A DNA stretch of 64,000 nt from Legionella qingyii (GTDB lineage: Bacteria > Pseudomonadota > Gammaproteobacteria > Legionellales > Legionellaceae), in assembly GCF_003184185.1 (NCBI RefSeq), contig NZ_QHJG01000019.1, forward strand, positions 24,351 to 88,350. The letters are read 5' to 3'. Below the pieces are notes generated by a model. That model saw only the letters and a program-made list of their open reading frames with translations, was not told the DNA's origin and ran no database searches. The number at the start of each line of letters is the position of its first letter. Within the stretch, counting starts at the first letter, position 1. This document shows, piece by piece, positions 35,909 through 46,663 of the stretch. Position numbers and translations under genes: made by a program.

Positions 35909-37261
35909 TTATCTATTAGCTAAAGCCATGCCTTCCAAAACCGTTAAAGCTGCATAGAGTTGATAGTCATTATGCATTAACTCATCCATTTGAGCTTTGA
36001 AGTTTTTAGCTTTAGTAATTTCCTTGTTATTTTTATTAATTAAGTGTCCACTGAGATTTGCTTCACTATATCCAGTAGGATCAGCAGGTTTCGCAGCAGT
36101 TTTAGGAATTTCTACCTCATTCACTACGATATCAGGGACAATTCCTTGAGCTTGAATTGAAGTTCCTGATGGAGTGTAATACAGCGCGGTAGTTAACTTA
36201 ATTCCAGTTTTTTCATCCAGCGGTAATACAGTTTGAACTGAGCCTTTACCAAAGCTTGTTGTACCGAGGATAACAGCTCGTTTGTTATCTTTTAGTGCGC
36301 CAGCTACAATTTCAGCTGCAGATGCAGAACCGTTATTGATTAATACAACCATTGGGGCGTTATGTAAGACATCTACTCCTTTGGCCAAGGCGGTAAAATC
36401 TGAGCCAGGCAAACGTCCTTTGGTTGAAACGATTGTTTCTGGTTTGCCTGATTTATCTTTACCGAGGAAGGCATCAGAAACTTGTATTGCTGAATCAAGT
36501 AGTCCTCCTGGGTTGTTGCGTAAATCCAGGATTAGGCCTTTTAAATTTCCACCAGATTGTTGTTTTAGCCTATCAATGGCTTGTAACATGTCTTTTCCAG
36601 TTAATGCTTGGAATTGTGTTAAACGAATATAACCATAGCCGGGGGCGATTATTTTACTTTGTACACTTTTAATTTGGATAATTTCTCGAATTAAATCAAA
36701 AGTTAGCGCTTTATTAACCCCTTTACGTAATATAGTCAACTGAATTGTGCTTCCAGCTTTACCACGCATCAAATTGACAGCATCCTTAAGTGAAAGACCC
36801 TGAACGGATTCTTTTCCCAATTTAATAATGTAGTCTCCAGATTTGATGCCTGCTTTGAAGGCTGGTGTATCAACGAGAGGAGTAACTACTTTAACCACTC
36901 CATCCTCCATGGTTACTTCGAGCCCTAAACCGCCAAATTCACCACTAGTTGATGTTTGTAGATCTTTAAACTCTTCTTCATCCAGGTAACTTGAGTGCGG
37001 ATCAAGTCCCGTGAGCATACCACGAATGGCATTATCAAAGAGTTCTTTATCATCAACAGGTTTGACATAGTATTTTTTAATTTCACCTATAGCATTGGAA
37101 AAGCGTTGAACATCTTCTAAAGGAACCGCTTTAGTCGTAGAGCTTGAGGTTGTAGACGTATCTGTGTTAGCCTCATCATCTGCAAAGCCTGTAAGAGGTA
37201 ACATAAGAGTAAACGCGTATACTATCGCAAGCGTGCATGGATATAGTTTTTTTATCAACAT
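35909..37261 (-). CDS. ctp: Carboxyl-terminal processing protease (S41 family)
   Basis: A 450-residue periplasmic Ser/Lys protease. Signal peptide (residues 1-27), PDZ domain (about residues 100-180) and S41 catalytic domain with GSASAAEIVAGAL (Ser) and GTTSFGKGSVQ (Lys). It is of the CtpA/CTP-3 size class, shorter than Prc. Such enzymes cleave C-terminal ends of periplasmic proteins, often peptidoglycan enzymes. It lies 86 bases after envC on the same strand, as in many gammaproteobacteria (gpm-envC-ctp). Confidence 0.92.
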   Translation of the reverse strand: MLIKKLYPCTLAIVYAFTLMLPLTGFADDEANTDTSTTSSSTTKAVPLEDVQRFSNAIGEIKKYYVKPVDDKELFDNAIRGMLTGLDPHSSYLDEEEFKDLQTSTSGEFGGLGLEVTMEDGVVKVVTPLVDTPAFKAGIKSGDYIIKLGKESVQGLSLKDAVNLMRGKAGSTIQLTILRKGVNKALTFDLIREIIQIKSVQSKIIAPGYGYIRLTQFQALTGKDMLQAIDRLKQQSGGNLKGLILDLRNNPGGLLDSAIQVSDAFLGKDKSGKPETIVSTKGRLPGSDFTALAKGVDVLHNAPMVVLINNGSASAAEIVAGALKDNKRAVILGTTSFGKGSVQTVLPLDEKTGIKLTTALYYTPSGTSIQAQGIVPDIVVNEVEIPKTAAKPADPTGYSEANLSGHLINKNNKEITKAKNFKAQMDELMHNDYQLYAALTVLEGMALANR

Positions 37262-37347
37262 AGCGATCTCCTCAGATGCAAGGCTGCAAAATAAGCCATC
37301 TTCTTTTATTATAATTATTGAAATGCAATTAAGGTGCCAGGGTTAAA

Positions 37348-38478
37348 CTAAGACAACCAATTAAGCGGTGGAATAGCTTTTCCCTTTAGTCTTATTTCAA
37401 AGTATAGACCGTTTTGTTTAATTCCGCCGCTATGACCTACACTAGCAATTTGCTCATTTTGACGTACGTACTGGCCCTTGCTCTTAAATAGAGATTGATT
37501 ATGAGCATACAAGGTCATGAAGCCTTGCCCGTGATCAATGATAAGAAGTAAACCATATCCTTTAAGCCAGTCACTAAATACAACTTTCCCAGGGTAAACG
37601 GCAGTTACTACGGCTCCTTCATCGGCAAAAAATGTCACCCCTTGGTTCATTTTTCGTAGAGAACGGCTCTGGCTCTGGACCGGGGACGGCAATTTTTTGC
37701 GCATCTGGTTAAAGGGTGTGCTTGCAGTGGGAATACTTTGTTGTGTTGCTAATGATTTGAGTAAACGTGCTAAATTTTCTTTATTTTTCCGAACGTCATG
37801 CAACCTGTTTTGTTTATCTTGAATTTCATGGTTCAGTGATTGAATTAGAGTTTTATGATAATTTTTATTTTCTTGTAGTTGCTGTTGATGTTGAGTAAGT
37901 TCTGATTTTAATTGTTTATTGGCAATAAGTTCTGTTCTCAATTTTTCCCTGCTCTCGCTAAGGCTCGTGCGGGTTTTATCAATTTTATCGATAAGCTGTT
38001 GCCGTGATTTAACGATGTATTGATAATATGTTAAAGTTCGACTCACTTTATTGGGATCATCCTGATTCAGGAGTAATTTAAGCGGTTGATATTCTCCCAT
38101 TTGATAACGAGCACGTACGTGGTTCGCTAATAATTGCTGTTGGGTAATCAGCTGTTGGTTTAGTTGATTTACTTGTTCTTGTAGGTCAGTAATTTTATTT
38201 TCTGTATTCTTGATCTCATTTTGGATGAAATGTAATTTATGAATCCCTGCACCAATTTGCTTTTCAGTTTCAGACAATTCCTTATTTAATAGGCCTCGTT
38301 TATCGTGAGCTGAATTTAATGTTTTTTGGAGGCTGTTAATTTGCGCATCCAATTGTTTTAATTTATTTTGTGTTTGCACAACAGCAGATGTGGATTCTGC
38401 ATGGCCCCCGAAACAAAGCAAAAGACCAAAGAGTAATCCGGAAAAATAAGTTGTACCATTTTCTATCCTAGATCGCAT
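37348..38478 (-). CDS. envC: Murein hydrolase activator EnvC
   Basis: A periplasmic activator of the amidases that split septal peptidoglycan. Signal peptide (MRSRIENGTTYFSGLLFG onward), long coiled coil (about residues 30-245) and C-terminal LytM/M23 domain. The LytM domain is degenerate: it ends GLYFEIRLKGKAIPP like E. coli EnvC and lacks the zinc-ligand His, so it is regulatory rather than enzymatic. ATG at 38478 (376 residues) places the signal peptide at the N-terminus; an ATG at 38661 overlapping the gpmI stop would add 61 residues. Confidence 0.88.
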   Translation of the reverse strand: MRSRIENGTTYFSGLLFGLLLCFGGHAESTSAVVQTQNKLKQLDAQINSLQKTLNSAHDKRGLLNKELSETEKQIGAGIHKLHFIQNEIKNTENKITDLQEQVNQLNQQLITQQQLLANHVRARYQMGEYQPLKLLLNQDDPNKVSRTLTYYQYIVKSRQQLIDKIDKTRTSLSESREKLRTELIANKQLKSELTQHQQQLQENKNYHKTLIQSLNHEIQDKQNRLHDVRKNKENLARLLKSLATQQSIPTASTPFNQMRKKLPSPVQSQSRSLRKMNQGVTFFADEGAVVTAVYPGKVVFSDWLKGYGLLLIIDHGQGFMTLYAHNQSLFKSKGQYVRQNEQIASVGHSGGIKQNGLYFEIRLKGKAIPPLNWLS

Positions 38479-38653
38479 TTGATATGTTGCTTCAGAAGAA
38501 TAGTTTTTCGTCGATATAATGTCCGAATCCTTATGTACTCGTTTCGAAAGAGGTTTATTGCATTTTAATTTCTGTCTGATTGTTATTGAGCTGTGAAAAC
38601 AATAATCTTTAACATCTGAGCGACATAAATTAAAAGAAACTTTATCATTCCAT

Positions 38654-40195
38654 TTATTCATGAGTATTTTTTTCTAACAATTGACGACCTGTCATTTCCG
38701 CAGGTGGAGTAATTCCGAGTAAGCCCAGCATTGTTGGTGCGATATCAATCAAGCTACCTTCGCTTTGGGTAAAGTGCCAATTACCTCCAACGTATACTAA
38801 TGGTACAGGTTCACTAGTATGAGCAGTATGTGCTTGATGAGTTGTTTCGTCAAACATTTCTTCAGCATTGCCATGATCGGCCGTAATGAGCAACTTCCCT
38901 CCTTGCCTTGCTAGTGCATGCCATACTTTGCTCATGCATTGATCAAGACATTCGATTGCGCGAATTGTGGCCTTAAAATCTCCACTATGTCCTACCATGT
39001 CAGCATTCGCATAATTGCAAATAATGACATCATAATCTTGGCTGTTAATTGCCTCGACCAAACTTTCTGTTAATTGTGGTGCACTCATTTCAGGTTGTAA
39101 GTCATATGTAGCAACTTTGGGAGAGGGTATTAAAATTCTTTCTTCATTAGTAAAAATATTCTCGTTTCCACCGTTAAAGAAAAAAGTTACATGAGCATAT
39201 TTTTCTGTTTCTGCAATGCGTAATTGACTTAAGCCATGGGTTGAAAGCACTTCTCCTAAGGTATTATTTAAAGGAATAGGAGGAAAAGCCTGGGTTGTTG
39301 GTAAGTTTTTATCATATTGAGTCAGGCTGACAAAATAGGATAATTGCGGCTGCACTGCTCGAGTAAATTTTTTAAACGTTGGATCAATAAAAGCTGTGGT
39401 TAATTGTCGCGCTCTGTCTGCACGAAAATTAAAAAATAAAACGGCATCTCCATCCTCAATTGCTTTCTTCTCCCCTATAAGGGTAGGCGGTATGAATTCA
39501 TCAGACAGATTTTGTTGATAATAAGAATTTATTGCTGTTTCTGCATCTTGGAAATGATGCTCACTGTTGCCTTGGGTTAATAAAGTATAGACAGGCTCTA
39601 CTCTATCCCAGCGGTTGTCTCTATCCATCGCATAATAGCGTCCACTAATCGAACATACTCGGGCTATTGGATTTGATTTTAATTCTGCATTGAGGCGTTC
39701 TAAGCTCTGCAATGCGCTTTGTGGTGGGGTATCTCGTCCGTCTAAAAATAAATGCAAATAAACCGACGTAAATTTTTGCTGTGCACATAAGTCGAGCAAA
39801 GCAAATAAATGATGTTCATGACTGTGGACTCCTCCTAGAGAAAATAATCCCATGAGATGCAATGATTTTCCATTTTTTTGCAATGTGTTAATGACATCAT
39901 GGAAGACAGGATTGTGGGCAAACTCCCCGTGATTTATGCTCTCATTAATACGAGTGAAATCTTGTTGTATTACTCTGCCGGCGCCTATATGCATGTGTCC
40001 TACTTCTGAATTGCCCATTTGTGCATCAGGTAAACCAACAGCAAATCCAGATGCTTGCAAAAGAATATGGGGGCAGTTTTTCCACCATTCATCCCATTGG
40101 GGGGTATTAGCTTGAGCAATAGCATTATGCTTATTATTTTCGTTATACCCCCAGCCATCTAAGATCATGAGCAACAAGGTTGCTTTTTTTTGCAT
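38654..40195 (-). CDS. gpmI: 2,3-bisphosphoglycerate-independent phosphoglycerate mutase
   Basis: Interconverts 3- and 2-phosphoglycerate using two Mn ions. LMILDGWGYN, the phosphorylated Ser63 in GNSEVGHMHIGAGR, LHLFLDGRDTPPQS and the C-terminal ITADHGNAEEM are present. GGAG lies six bases before ATG 40195 (514 residues), preferred to a TTG at 40219. It heads gpmI-envC-ctp. Confidence 0.95.
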   Translation of the reverse strand: MQKKATLLLMILDGWGYNENNKHNAIAQANTPQWDEWWKNCPHILLQASGFAVGLPDAQMGNSEVGHMHIGAGRVIQQDFTRINESINHGEFAHNPVFHDVINTLQKNGKSLHLMGLFSLGGVHSHEHHLFALLDLCAQQKFTSVYLHLFLDGRDTPPQSALQSLERLNAELKSNPIARVCSISGRYYAMDRDNRWDRVEPVYTLLTQGNSEHHFQDAETAINSYYQQNLSDEFIPPTLIGEKKAIEDGDAVLFFNFRADRARQLTTAFIDPTFKKFTRAVQPQLSYFVSLTQYDKNLPTTQAFPPIPLNNTLGEVLSTHGLSQLRIAETEKYAHVTFFFNGGNENIFTNEERILIPSPKVATYDLQPEMSAPQLTESLVEAINSQDYDVIICNYANADMVGHSGDFKATIRAIECLDQCMSKVWHALARQGGKLLITADHGNAEEMFDETTHQAHTAHTSEPVPLVYVGGNWHFTQSEGSLIDIAPTMLGLLGITPPAEMTGRQLLEKNTHE

Positions 40196-40461
40196 GAAGT
40201 TCTCCAGAACACAATCCAAATTTTATGGGGGAAATTATACCTTACTTAATAACTATTTCGTAATGTATTCTCTCGGCTTCTATTATGTTTCTTGCAGTAA
40301 AATCATCTATGTGGTTACAACGGCATATGTACGATTTAGAAATCATTGCCGATATTGCTCATGGAAAAAATATTGGGATTATCCGACACTACATTCAGTA
40401 GTGACATTTTTGTATTAAAGAGGTTAGACTATGCACCATTTATTAGATTGGGAAGAGTAGT

Positions 40462-41169
40462 TTGGAACAAAAAATTCCTCAGCATGTTGCCATTATTATG
40501 GATGGAAACGGTCGTTGGGCTGAAAGTCGAGGGTTACCGCGTATAGAGGGTCATAAAGCGGGTGTTGAATCAGTAAAAAAAATGATTCGTTGTTGTATGA
40601 CCAAAGGTATTCCTTGTCTGAGCTTATTTGCCTTTAGTTCAGAAAATTGGTCTCGACCCGCTGAAGAAGTTAATTTTTTAATGGAATTGTTCCTCGAGTC
40701 GTTGCGAAAGGAGCTTCCTGAATTGAATCAACATGGGATTCACTTACGATTTACAGGGGATCGTGGTTTGCTCTCGCCTGTATTGCAAAAACAAATGCAG
40801 GAAGCGGAGCTTTTGACGGCAAATAATGCGCAATTAATTTTGAATGTGGTTGTTAATTATGGTGGTAAGTGGGATCTGGTGAATGCCGCCAAAAAAATAG
40901 CCAAGGCCGTATTGAATGGTGAATTAAACATAGATGAAATAAACGAAACCAGCTTTGCTCATTATCTGGATACAGCAGGGTTACCAGATCCTGATTTATT
41001 TATTCGTACCAGCGGTGAGTTACGAATTAGTAATTTTTTCCTTTGGCAGCTTGCTTATACAGAGCTTTATTTTACTGAGGTACATTGGCCCGATTTTGGT
41101 GAGCATGAACTTGAATTGGCTTTGACTGCTTTTAATAAAAGAAAAAGAAGATTTGGGCAAATTTCCTAA
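40462..41169 (+). CDS. uppS: Undecaprenyl diphosphate synthase
   Basis: Makes the C55 lipid carrier for peptidoglycan and [12 protein letters not shown] (Asp14), [12 protein letters not shown] and [15 protein letters not shown] are diagnostic; 235 residues is normal. The start is TTG: GGAAGAG lies just upstream and the family N-terminus begins here. It opens the envelope operon that runs to lpxA. Confidence 0.95.
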   Translation: MEQKIPQHVAIIMDGNGRWAESRGLPRIEGHKAGVESVKKMIRCCMTKGIPCLSLFAFSSENWSRPAEEVNFLMELFLESLRKELPELNQHGIHLRFTGDRGLLSPVLQKQMQEAELLTANNAQLILNVVVNYGGKWDLVNAAKKIAKAVLNGELNIDEINETSFAHYLDTAGLPDPDLFIRTSGELRISNFFLWQLAYTELYFTEVHWPDFGEHELELALTAFNKRKRRFGQIS

Positions 41170-41235
41170 TTAACTCAGGGGCCTTTTACATTGATAGCAA
41201 TACTGTAAACAGCCCCTAATATTAAGGACAACAAG

Positions 41236-42018
41236 ATGTTCTTACAACGCTTAATTACAACCATAATTCTAGTACCCTTGGTTTTATTACTTATTTTTTA
41301 TGGTAATCAATGGATTTTGGCAGGTATCGTTTTGGTTATTTTTCTTGCTGCAGCAAGAGAATGTTTTCAATTGATCCCTTTAAAAAATTGGCAGTTACAA
41401 GTCGGATTTGTTGCGTTGATGCTTTTGTGTTTATGGGCTTGTGGTTATCTTTTTACATATTGGTTATATGCTGGATTAATTATTTGGGGTTTGAATATTT
41501 TTGCCATCCTTAGTTTTCCAGGATCACAGAAATATTGGGGATACCCTGGTATTGTTGCGATGGTGTGTTTGTTGCTCTTACCTTTATTCGTACAAAGTCT
41601 TATTCATTTATATTATTTATCTAACGGTAAAGCATTACTTGTTTATTTGCTGTTTTTAATCTGGGTTTCAGATACAGGAGCTTATCTTAGCGGTAAGCTT
41701 ATGGGAAAACATAAGGTAATTCCTCAAGTTAGTCCTGGAAAGTCCTGGGAAGGAGTTGCCGGTGGTATTATCCTGTCCATGCTGATTGCTTGGGTTGGCT
41801 ATGGTTATTTTCACCCAGTTTCCGGTGTTCATTGGTTCATTTTAGCCTTATGTACTATAATTATTGCCATATTTGGTGATTTATTCATCAGTATATTGAA
41901 GCGCCGTTGTCATTTAAAAGATACAGGCGCCATTATTCCTGGTCATGGGGGTATTTTAGACCGTTTAGACAGTTTAATTGCAGCTTTACCTTTATTTTAT
42001 TTCGGACTAACTTTGTAA
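41236..42018 (+). CDS. cdsA: Phosphatidate cytidylyltransferase
   Basis: Makes CDP-diacylglycerol, the substrate of pssA elsewhere in this window. About eight membrane segments; signature SPGKSWEGVAGG and the final KDTGAIIPGHGGILDRLDS. The length of 260 residues is typical. AAGGA precedes the ATG. The dxr gene often found between cdsA and rseP is not here. Confidence 0.94.
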   Translation: MFLQRLITTIILVPLVLLLIFYGNQWILAGIVLVIFLAAARECFQLIPLKNWQLQVGFVALMLLCLWACGYLFTYWLYAGLIIWGLNIFAILSFPGSQKYWGYPGIVAMVCLLLLPLFVQSLIHLYYLSNGKALLVYLLFLIWVSDTGAYLSGKLMGKHKVIPQVSPGKSWEGVAGGIILSMLIAWVGYGYFHPVSGVHWFILALCTIIIAIFGDLFISILKRRCHLKDTGAIIPGHGGILDRLDSLIAALPLFYFGLTL

Positions 42019-42172
42019 CTACTCACATGGGTTATTCAAACCATCCGAGCTTATAAATCGATAAAACAGGATGTTTTTTCGTGAGTGTGCCATAGCAAGA
42101 AAGCACTTTTTCTAGGTTTCGGAGAATTCTGGGAGAGTAATTCTCGAGTATTACTTAATTTGGGATAGCACT

Positions 42173-43525
42173 ATGCTTTCAACATTGCTGTATTTTCTTT
42201 TGGCTTTAGTATTATTAGTTACAGTTCATGAGTATGGCCATTTTCAAGTGGCACGTTGGTGCGGAGTTAAAGTACTGCGCTTTTCTTTTGGTTTCGGCCC
42301 CATTTTGGCACGTTGGTGTGATAAAAAAGGAACAGAATATGCCTGGTCATTATTTCCTCTTGGTGGCTATGTCAAAATGCTTGATGAATCCGAAGGAGAT
42401 GTTGCCGAGAACGAGCGTCATTTAGCCTTTAATAATCAATCTCTTTGGAAAAGAACTGCAATCGTTCTTGCTGGTCCTTTTTTTAATTTTCTCTTTGCTT
42501 TTGTCGCTTTATGGTGGGTATTGGTTATCGGTATGCAGTCTTTAGCACCGATGATTGAATCGGTAAAACCTAATAGCATCGCAGCACAAGCTGGATTAAA
42601 AGCCAAAGAAGAAATCATTGCGATGAATGATACTAAAATAAACAGTTGGCGCGATTTTCAATATGCGATTATGCCTCTTGTTGGTTCTCAGGAGACAATT
42701 CAATTAACGTTGAAGTCTTTAGTGGATGGGCATCAACGTCAGATTTCTTTGCCTTTGACTGATTGGAAATTGGATAGTAAAAAACCAGATCCTCTCGAAA
42801 GTTTGGGTATTGAACCTTTTATCCCTTCAATCCCTCCCATAGTTGGGGAGGTCGTTCCTGATTCTCCAGCAGCAAAAGCAGGATTAGAAAATGGCGATAA
42901 AATATTAAGTGTGGATGGGAAAGCTTTTAATGACTGGTTATTTTTAGTTGATTATGTACAGGCACGCCCAGATAAACAATTAACTTTATCAATTAATAGA
43001 AAAGGAAGTATACAAAAAGTAATAGTACAAACCGGAAGCCAGAAAAATAAAGGTAAAATTGAAGGATTTTTAGGTGTGCGGTCACAAAAGGTCCAATGGC
43101 CATCACATTGGTTACGTTTGGAAAGACAAGATCCCTTAACTGCTGTTGGCACCGCATTACAGCAAACGGCGCAATTGACTGGTACTACATTTACTTTGAT
43201 GGGCAGGTTGGTCACTGGCCGATTAGGATTAAATAGTATTAGTGGTCCAGTAGGCATTGCTCAAGGAGCAGGTGATTCTGGGCGCAGTGGATTAACTTCC
43301 TATTTATTTTTCCTTGCTTTGGTCAGCATCAGCTTAGGGGCTTTAAATTTATTACCCATACCTATGCTAGATGGCGGACACTTGCTTTATTATCTACTAG
43401 AAGCAATCCGACGTAAGCCGTTATCTGATAGTTTAAAATCGGCAGGAGCTTATCTGGGGTTATTGCTATTAGCCGCGCTGATGTTTATTGCATTGACTAA
43501 TGATTTATCGAGACTCGCAGGATAG
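42173..43525 (+). CDS. rseP: Site-2 intramembrane protease RseP
   Basis: Cuts anti-sigma factor in the sigma-E envelope stress pathway and clears signal peptides. HEYGH (19-23) in the first membrane helix, two PDZ domains (about residues 110-190 and 200-285) and the second metal motif PMLDGGHL near the C-terminus. 450 residues matches E. coli RseP. It sits between cdsA and bamA. Confidence 0.95.
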   Translation: MLSTLLYFLLALVLLVTVHEYGHFQVARWCGVKVLRFSFGFGPILARWCDKKGTEYAWSLFPLGGYVKMLDESEGDVAENERHLAFNNQSLWKRTAIVLAGPFFNFLFAFVALWWVLVIGMQSLAPMIESVKPNSIAAQAGLKAKEEIIAMNDTKINSWRDFQYAIMPLVGSQETIQLTLKSLVDGHQRQISLPLTDWKLDSKKPDPLESLGIEPFIPSIPPIVGEVVPDSPAAKAGLENGDKILSVDGKAFNDWLFLVDYVQARPDKQLTLSINRKGSIQKVIVQTGSQKNKGKIEGFLGVRSQKVQWPSHWLRLERQDPLTAVGTALQQTAQLTGTTFTLMGRLVTGRLGLNSISGPVGIAQGAGDSGRSGLTSYLFFLALVSISLGALNLLPIPMLDGGHLLYYLLEAIRRKPLSDSLKSAGAYLGLLLLAALMFIALTNDLSRLAG

Positions 43526-43542
43526 TTGGAGCGACTAATCAA

Positions 43543-43560
43543 ATCGCAATCGCAATCGCA
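43543..43560. repeat. Hexanucleotide tandem repeat before bamA
   Basis: ATCGCA is repeated three times in the rseP-bamA gap, outside any coding region. Copy number could vary and slightly alter the bamA leader. Confidence 0.6.
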
Positions 43561-43686
43561 AAGTATTGGCAAAGTCGGGGAACAAAAACTTGACAGTAGT
43601 TTCTACTTCCTATAAAAAGTGTTTCAATTTTTGGTGTACAGAGTTTGAGTATTAAAAGTACACGTAGTACTGGGCGTAAAATAATA

Positions 43687-45999
43687 ATGAAAAAAATCAG
43701 CAGTAAATTTATATTAGGTGTTTGTTGTTCCTCGCTCATAGCCTGGTCTTCACAAACGATAGCAGCAGATACTTTTGTCGTGCGCAGCATTAAAGTTACC
43801 GGTTTGCAACGCGTTTCTACTGGAACAGTACTCAACTATATCCCTGTCCAGGTTGGAGAGGAGATAGGTCCTGAATCAACTGCTGAGATTATTCGAACTC
43901 TTTATGATACTGGTTTTTTTCAGTCTGTTTCATTGGAGCGACAAGGCAATACTTTAATTGTTAATGTAACAGAAAGAGCAACCATCGGCTCAATTAGTGT
44001 GGTAGGAAATAAAGAAATTCCTAGCGACAAGATGAAAGAGTTCCTCAAAGAAATGGGCTTGACCAAGGGACGCGTATTTCAGACATCCACTTTGGAGCGT
44101 TTGGAGAAAGAGTTAAAGCAAGCTTATAACGCTAGAGGAAAGTATAACGCGCGGATTGAAACTCGAGTTAGCCCTTTAACCGATAATAGAGTGGGTATTA
44201 CCGTTACGATTTCTGAGGGACGTGTCTCACGCATTAAACAAATCAAAATAATAGGTAATCACGATTTCTCTAAAAATGAATTGTTACCCGAGTTTGCTTT
44301 ATCAAAATCCAGCATCTTTACTTATTTTACTAAAAAAGATCAGTACTCCAAGTCAGGTATGGATGCATCTTTAGAAGCATTACGCTCTTTTTACATGGAT
44401 AGAGGTTATTTGAAGTTTAAAATTATATCATCACAGGTGTTGCTGTCGCCCGATAGAAAAGACGTCTTCATCAATGTTCATATTGAAGAGGGGCCTCAAT
44501 ATCATTTTTCAGGCTATAAAGTAGTAGGAAAACCGATATTGGCACCAGAAAAAATTAATTCATTAATCCAGGTAAAAAAAGGTGCTGTTTTTTCACGCAA
44601 AAAGGTAACGGATTCAATTTCTGCTATTGGGCTGGCGTTAGGGGATGTTGGTTACGGCTTCCCTGCAATAAATGCAGAACCGCAAATCGATGAAGAGAAC
44701 AAAACCGTATTCATTAATTTTATTGTGCAACCAGGACGGCATGTTTACGTTCGACGCATTAAATTTCATGGCAATACCAAAACCAGTGATTATGTATTGA
44801 GAAGTGTAATTCGTCAGGATGAGGGGGGATTATTATCTCTTCATAATATTAAAGAATCTGAAAGACAATTGCGCTTATTAGGGTATTTAAAGAATGTTGA
44901 TGTAAAAACCACTCCAGTACCCGAAGCAAACAACCAGGTTGATTTAGATGTACAAGTAGAGGAGGCGCCTTCTGCTGAAGCAAGTGCTTCTATTGGTTAT
45001 GGTACTAATGGTTATCAATTAAATGCTTCAGTAAATCAACATAACTTTATGGGTACAGGACGCTCCATGGGTGCTGCATTTACTGCAAGTAAATGGGGAC
45101 AAGACTACACTGTAAATTACTATAACCCATTTTATACCGATACAGGGATAGGACGTGGTCTCAATCTTTACTACGCACGCGTCGATCCCAGAAACCTCAA
45201 TGTCAGTACATACAACTCTAACCGTTTTGGTGGAGACGTAAATTACAGTATACCTCTCGGTGAAACAAGCAGATGGCAATTAGGCTATGGTTATCAGGAT
45301 GTAGAAATTAAAAGTGTTGGTAATGTAGTGCCTATTAAGAATTTTGTGCAAATGTATGGAACTCATTTCCAGGAAATTCGTCTATCTACAGGATGGAGTC
45401 GTAATAGCTATGATCAATTTCCATATCCTACAAAAGGGCTCAACCAACAACTTTCTGGCGTAATTGCATTACCTGCCAGTTCGAATTCTTTATCCTATTA
45501 TAAGGGTTCATATCAAGCGCGTCTGTATCAGCCTATAGCACGTGGGTGGATTTTCTCCTTGCAAGGGTTTGCAGGCTATGGAAATTCTTTTAACAATAAT
45601 GGACTACCATTTTTCGAGAATTATTATGCAGGGGGTACTGCACAGCCTGGCCAGGTACGTGGATATGACAGTTACTCTTTAGGTCCATTAGATAATTACC
45701 GTAATTCCGTGGGCGGTAACTTGTTACTTACTGGAACGGCGGGAATTATCTTGCCTTATCCCTTAAGTCGAGATAACGTACGTACAACGGTGTTTGTTGA
45801 TGCGGGTAACGTCTTTGGTGTGAATACCTTACCTACCTTGACTGGACAATATGAAGGTCCTTTAAGATACTCAGCAGGCCTTTCACTTGAATGGCGTTCT
45901 CCTTTTGGACCTTTGGCATTTAGCTTGGCTAAGGCATTGAATCCTCAACAATTCGATCAAACGCAGATCTTCCAGTTTGCTCTATCTTCAGGATTTTAA
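43687..45999 (+). CDS. bamA: Outer membrane protein assembly factor BamA
   Basis: Inserts beta-barrel proteins into the outer membrane. Signal peptide (residues 1-26, ending TIAA), five POTRA domains (to about residue 425) and a 16-strand barrel ending in the aromatic signature FALSSGF. The ATG at 43687 gives 770 residues; an in-frame TTG at 43645 would place 14 residues before the signal peptide and is rejected. It precedes skp, its chaperone partner. Confidence 0.96.
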   Translation: MKKISSKFILGVCCSSLIAWSSQTIAADTFVVRSIKVTGLQRVSTGTVLNYIPVQVGEEIGPESTAEIIRTLYDTGFFQSVSLERQGNTLIVNVTERATIGSISVVGNKEIPSDKMKEFLKEMGLTKGRVFQTSTLERLEKELKQAYNARGKYNARIETRVSPLTDNRVGITVTISEGRVSRIKQIKIIGNHDFSKNELLPEFALSKSSIFTYFTKKDQYSKSGMDASLEALRSFYMDRGYLKFKIISSQVLLSPDRKDVFINVHIEEGPQYHFSGYKVVGKPILAPEKINSLIQVKKGAVFSRKKVTDSISAIGLALGDVGYGFPAINAEPQIDEENKTVFINFIVQPGRHVYVRRIKFHGNTKTSDYVLRSVIRQDEGGLLSLHNIKESERQLRLLGYLKNVDVKTTPVPEANNQVDLDVQVEEAPSAEASASIGYGTNGYQLNASVNQHNFMGTGRSMGAAFTASKWGQDYTVNYYNPFYTDTGIGRGLNLYYARVDPRNLNVSTYNSNRFGGDVNYSIPLGETSRWQLGYGYQDVEIKSVGNVVPIKNFVQMYGTHFQEIRLSTGWSRNSYDQFPYPTKGLNQQLSGVIALPASSNSLSYYKGSYQARLYQPIARGWIFSLQGFAGYGNSFNNNGLPFFENYYAGGTAQPGQVRGYDSYSLGPLDNYRNSVGGNLLLTGTAGIILPYPLSRDNVRTTVFVDAGNVFGVNTLPTLTGQYEGPLRYSAGLSLEWRSPFGPLAFSLAKALNPQQFDQTQIFQFALSSGF

Positions 46000-46011
46000 T
46001 TTATAATTTTC

Positions 46012-46043
46012 TATCCCCACTCTCACGATTGAGAGTGAGGATA
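46012..46043 (+). terminator. Hairpin after bamA
   Basis: TATCC/GGATA and CACTCTC/GAGAGTG form a stem with a six-base loop. No clear T-tract follows, so it may attenuate rather than end transcription into skp. Confidence 0.5.
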
Positions 46044-46147
46044 AGTAATTTCTTATATATTATAAAATTATCGAAAATCATGTTGTACATATCGCAACCT
46101 ATTTCGAATTATGCTAGCATCATGCTCTTTAATTTAGGAGATTAGTT

Positions 46148-46648
46148 ATGAAACGGTTAGGTCTGGTCATAATGACCTTTGTTTTCAGCGTGTTTGGCGC
46201 AAGCGCATTCGCTGATACAGCAAAAATTGGCGTAGTTGATCTACAAAAGATTATGCAAACTTCCAGTCAAATAAAAGAAATCCAAAAGAAATTGGAGAAA
46301 GAGTTTAAGCCTCGTCGCGACAAACTTGTAGCTGTTGAAGCAGGAATTAAAGCTGATATGGAGAAGTTCAAGCGTGATAGTTCAATCATGAGCGCGACTC
46401 AAAAGAAAGAAATGGAAAAGAAAATTGTTAGTGCACAACAACAATTTGAGCGTGATGGTCAGCAATATCAACAAGAATTAAGTACCGCAAATAATGAAGC
46501 AATGGAAGCATTGTACGCTAAAGTTCGTGCAGCTATTGCAAAAGTTGCGAAAGATGACAAGTACGATCTTATTGTACAAAAAGATGCGGCTCCTTTCAGT
46601 GCAACTACTCTTGATGTAACTGATAAAGTTGTCAAAGCAATTAACTAA
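46148..46648 (+). CDS. skp: Periplasmic chaperone Skp/OmpH
   Basis: Holds unfolded outer membrane proteins for BamA. Signal peptide (residues 1-22, ending SAFA) followed by KIGVVDLQKIMQTSSQIKEI and a long coiled coil, the Skp tentacles; 166 residues is normal. AGGAG precedes the ATG. The ATTATGCTAGC word at 46109-46119 may be a local promoter. Confidence 0.93.
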   Translation: MKRLGLVIMTFVFSVFGASAFADTAKIGVVDLQKIMQTSSQIKEIQKKLEKEFKPRRDKLVAVEAGIKADMEKFKRDSSIMSATQKKEMEKKIVSAQQQFERDGQQYQQELSTANNEAMEALYAKVRAAIAKVAKDDKYDLIVQKDAAPFSATTLDVTDKVVKAIN

Positions 46649-46663
46649 TTCGGCGATATAAAC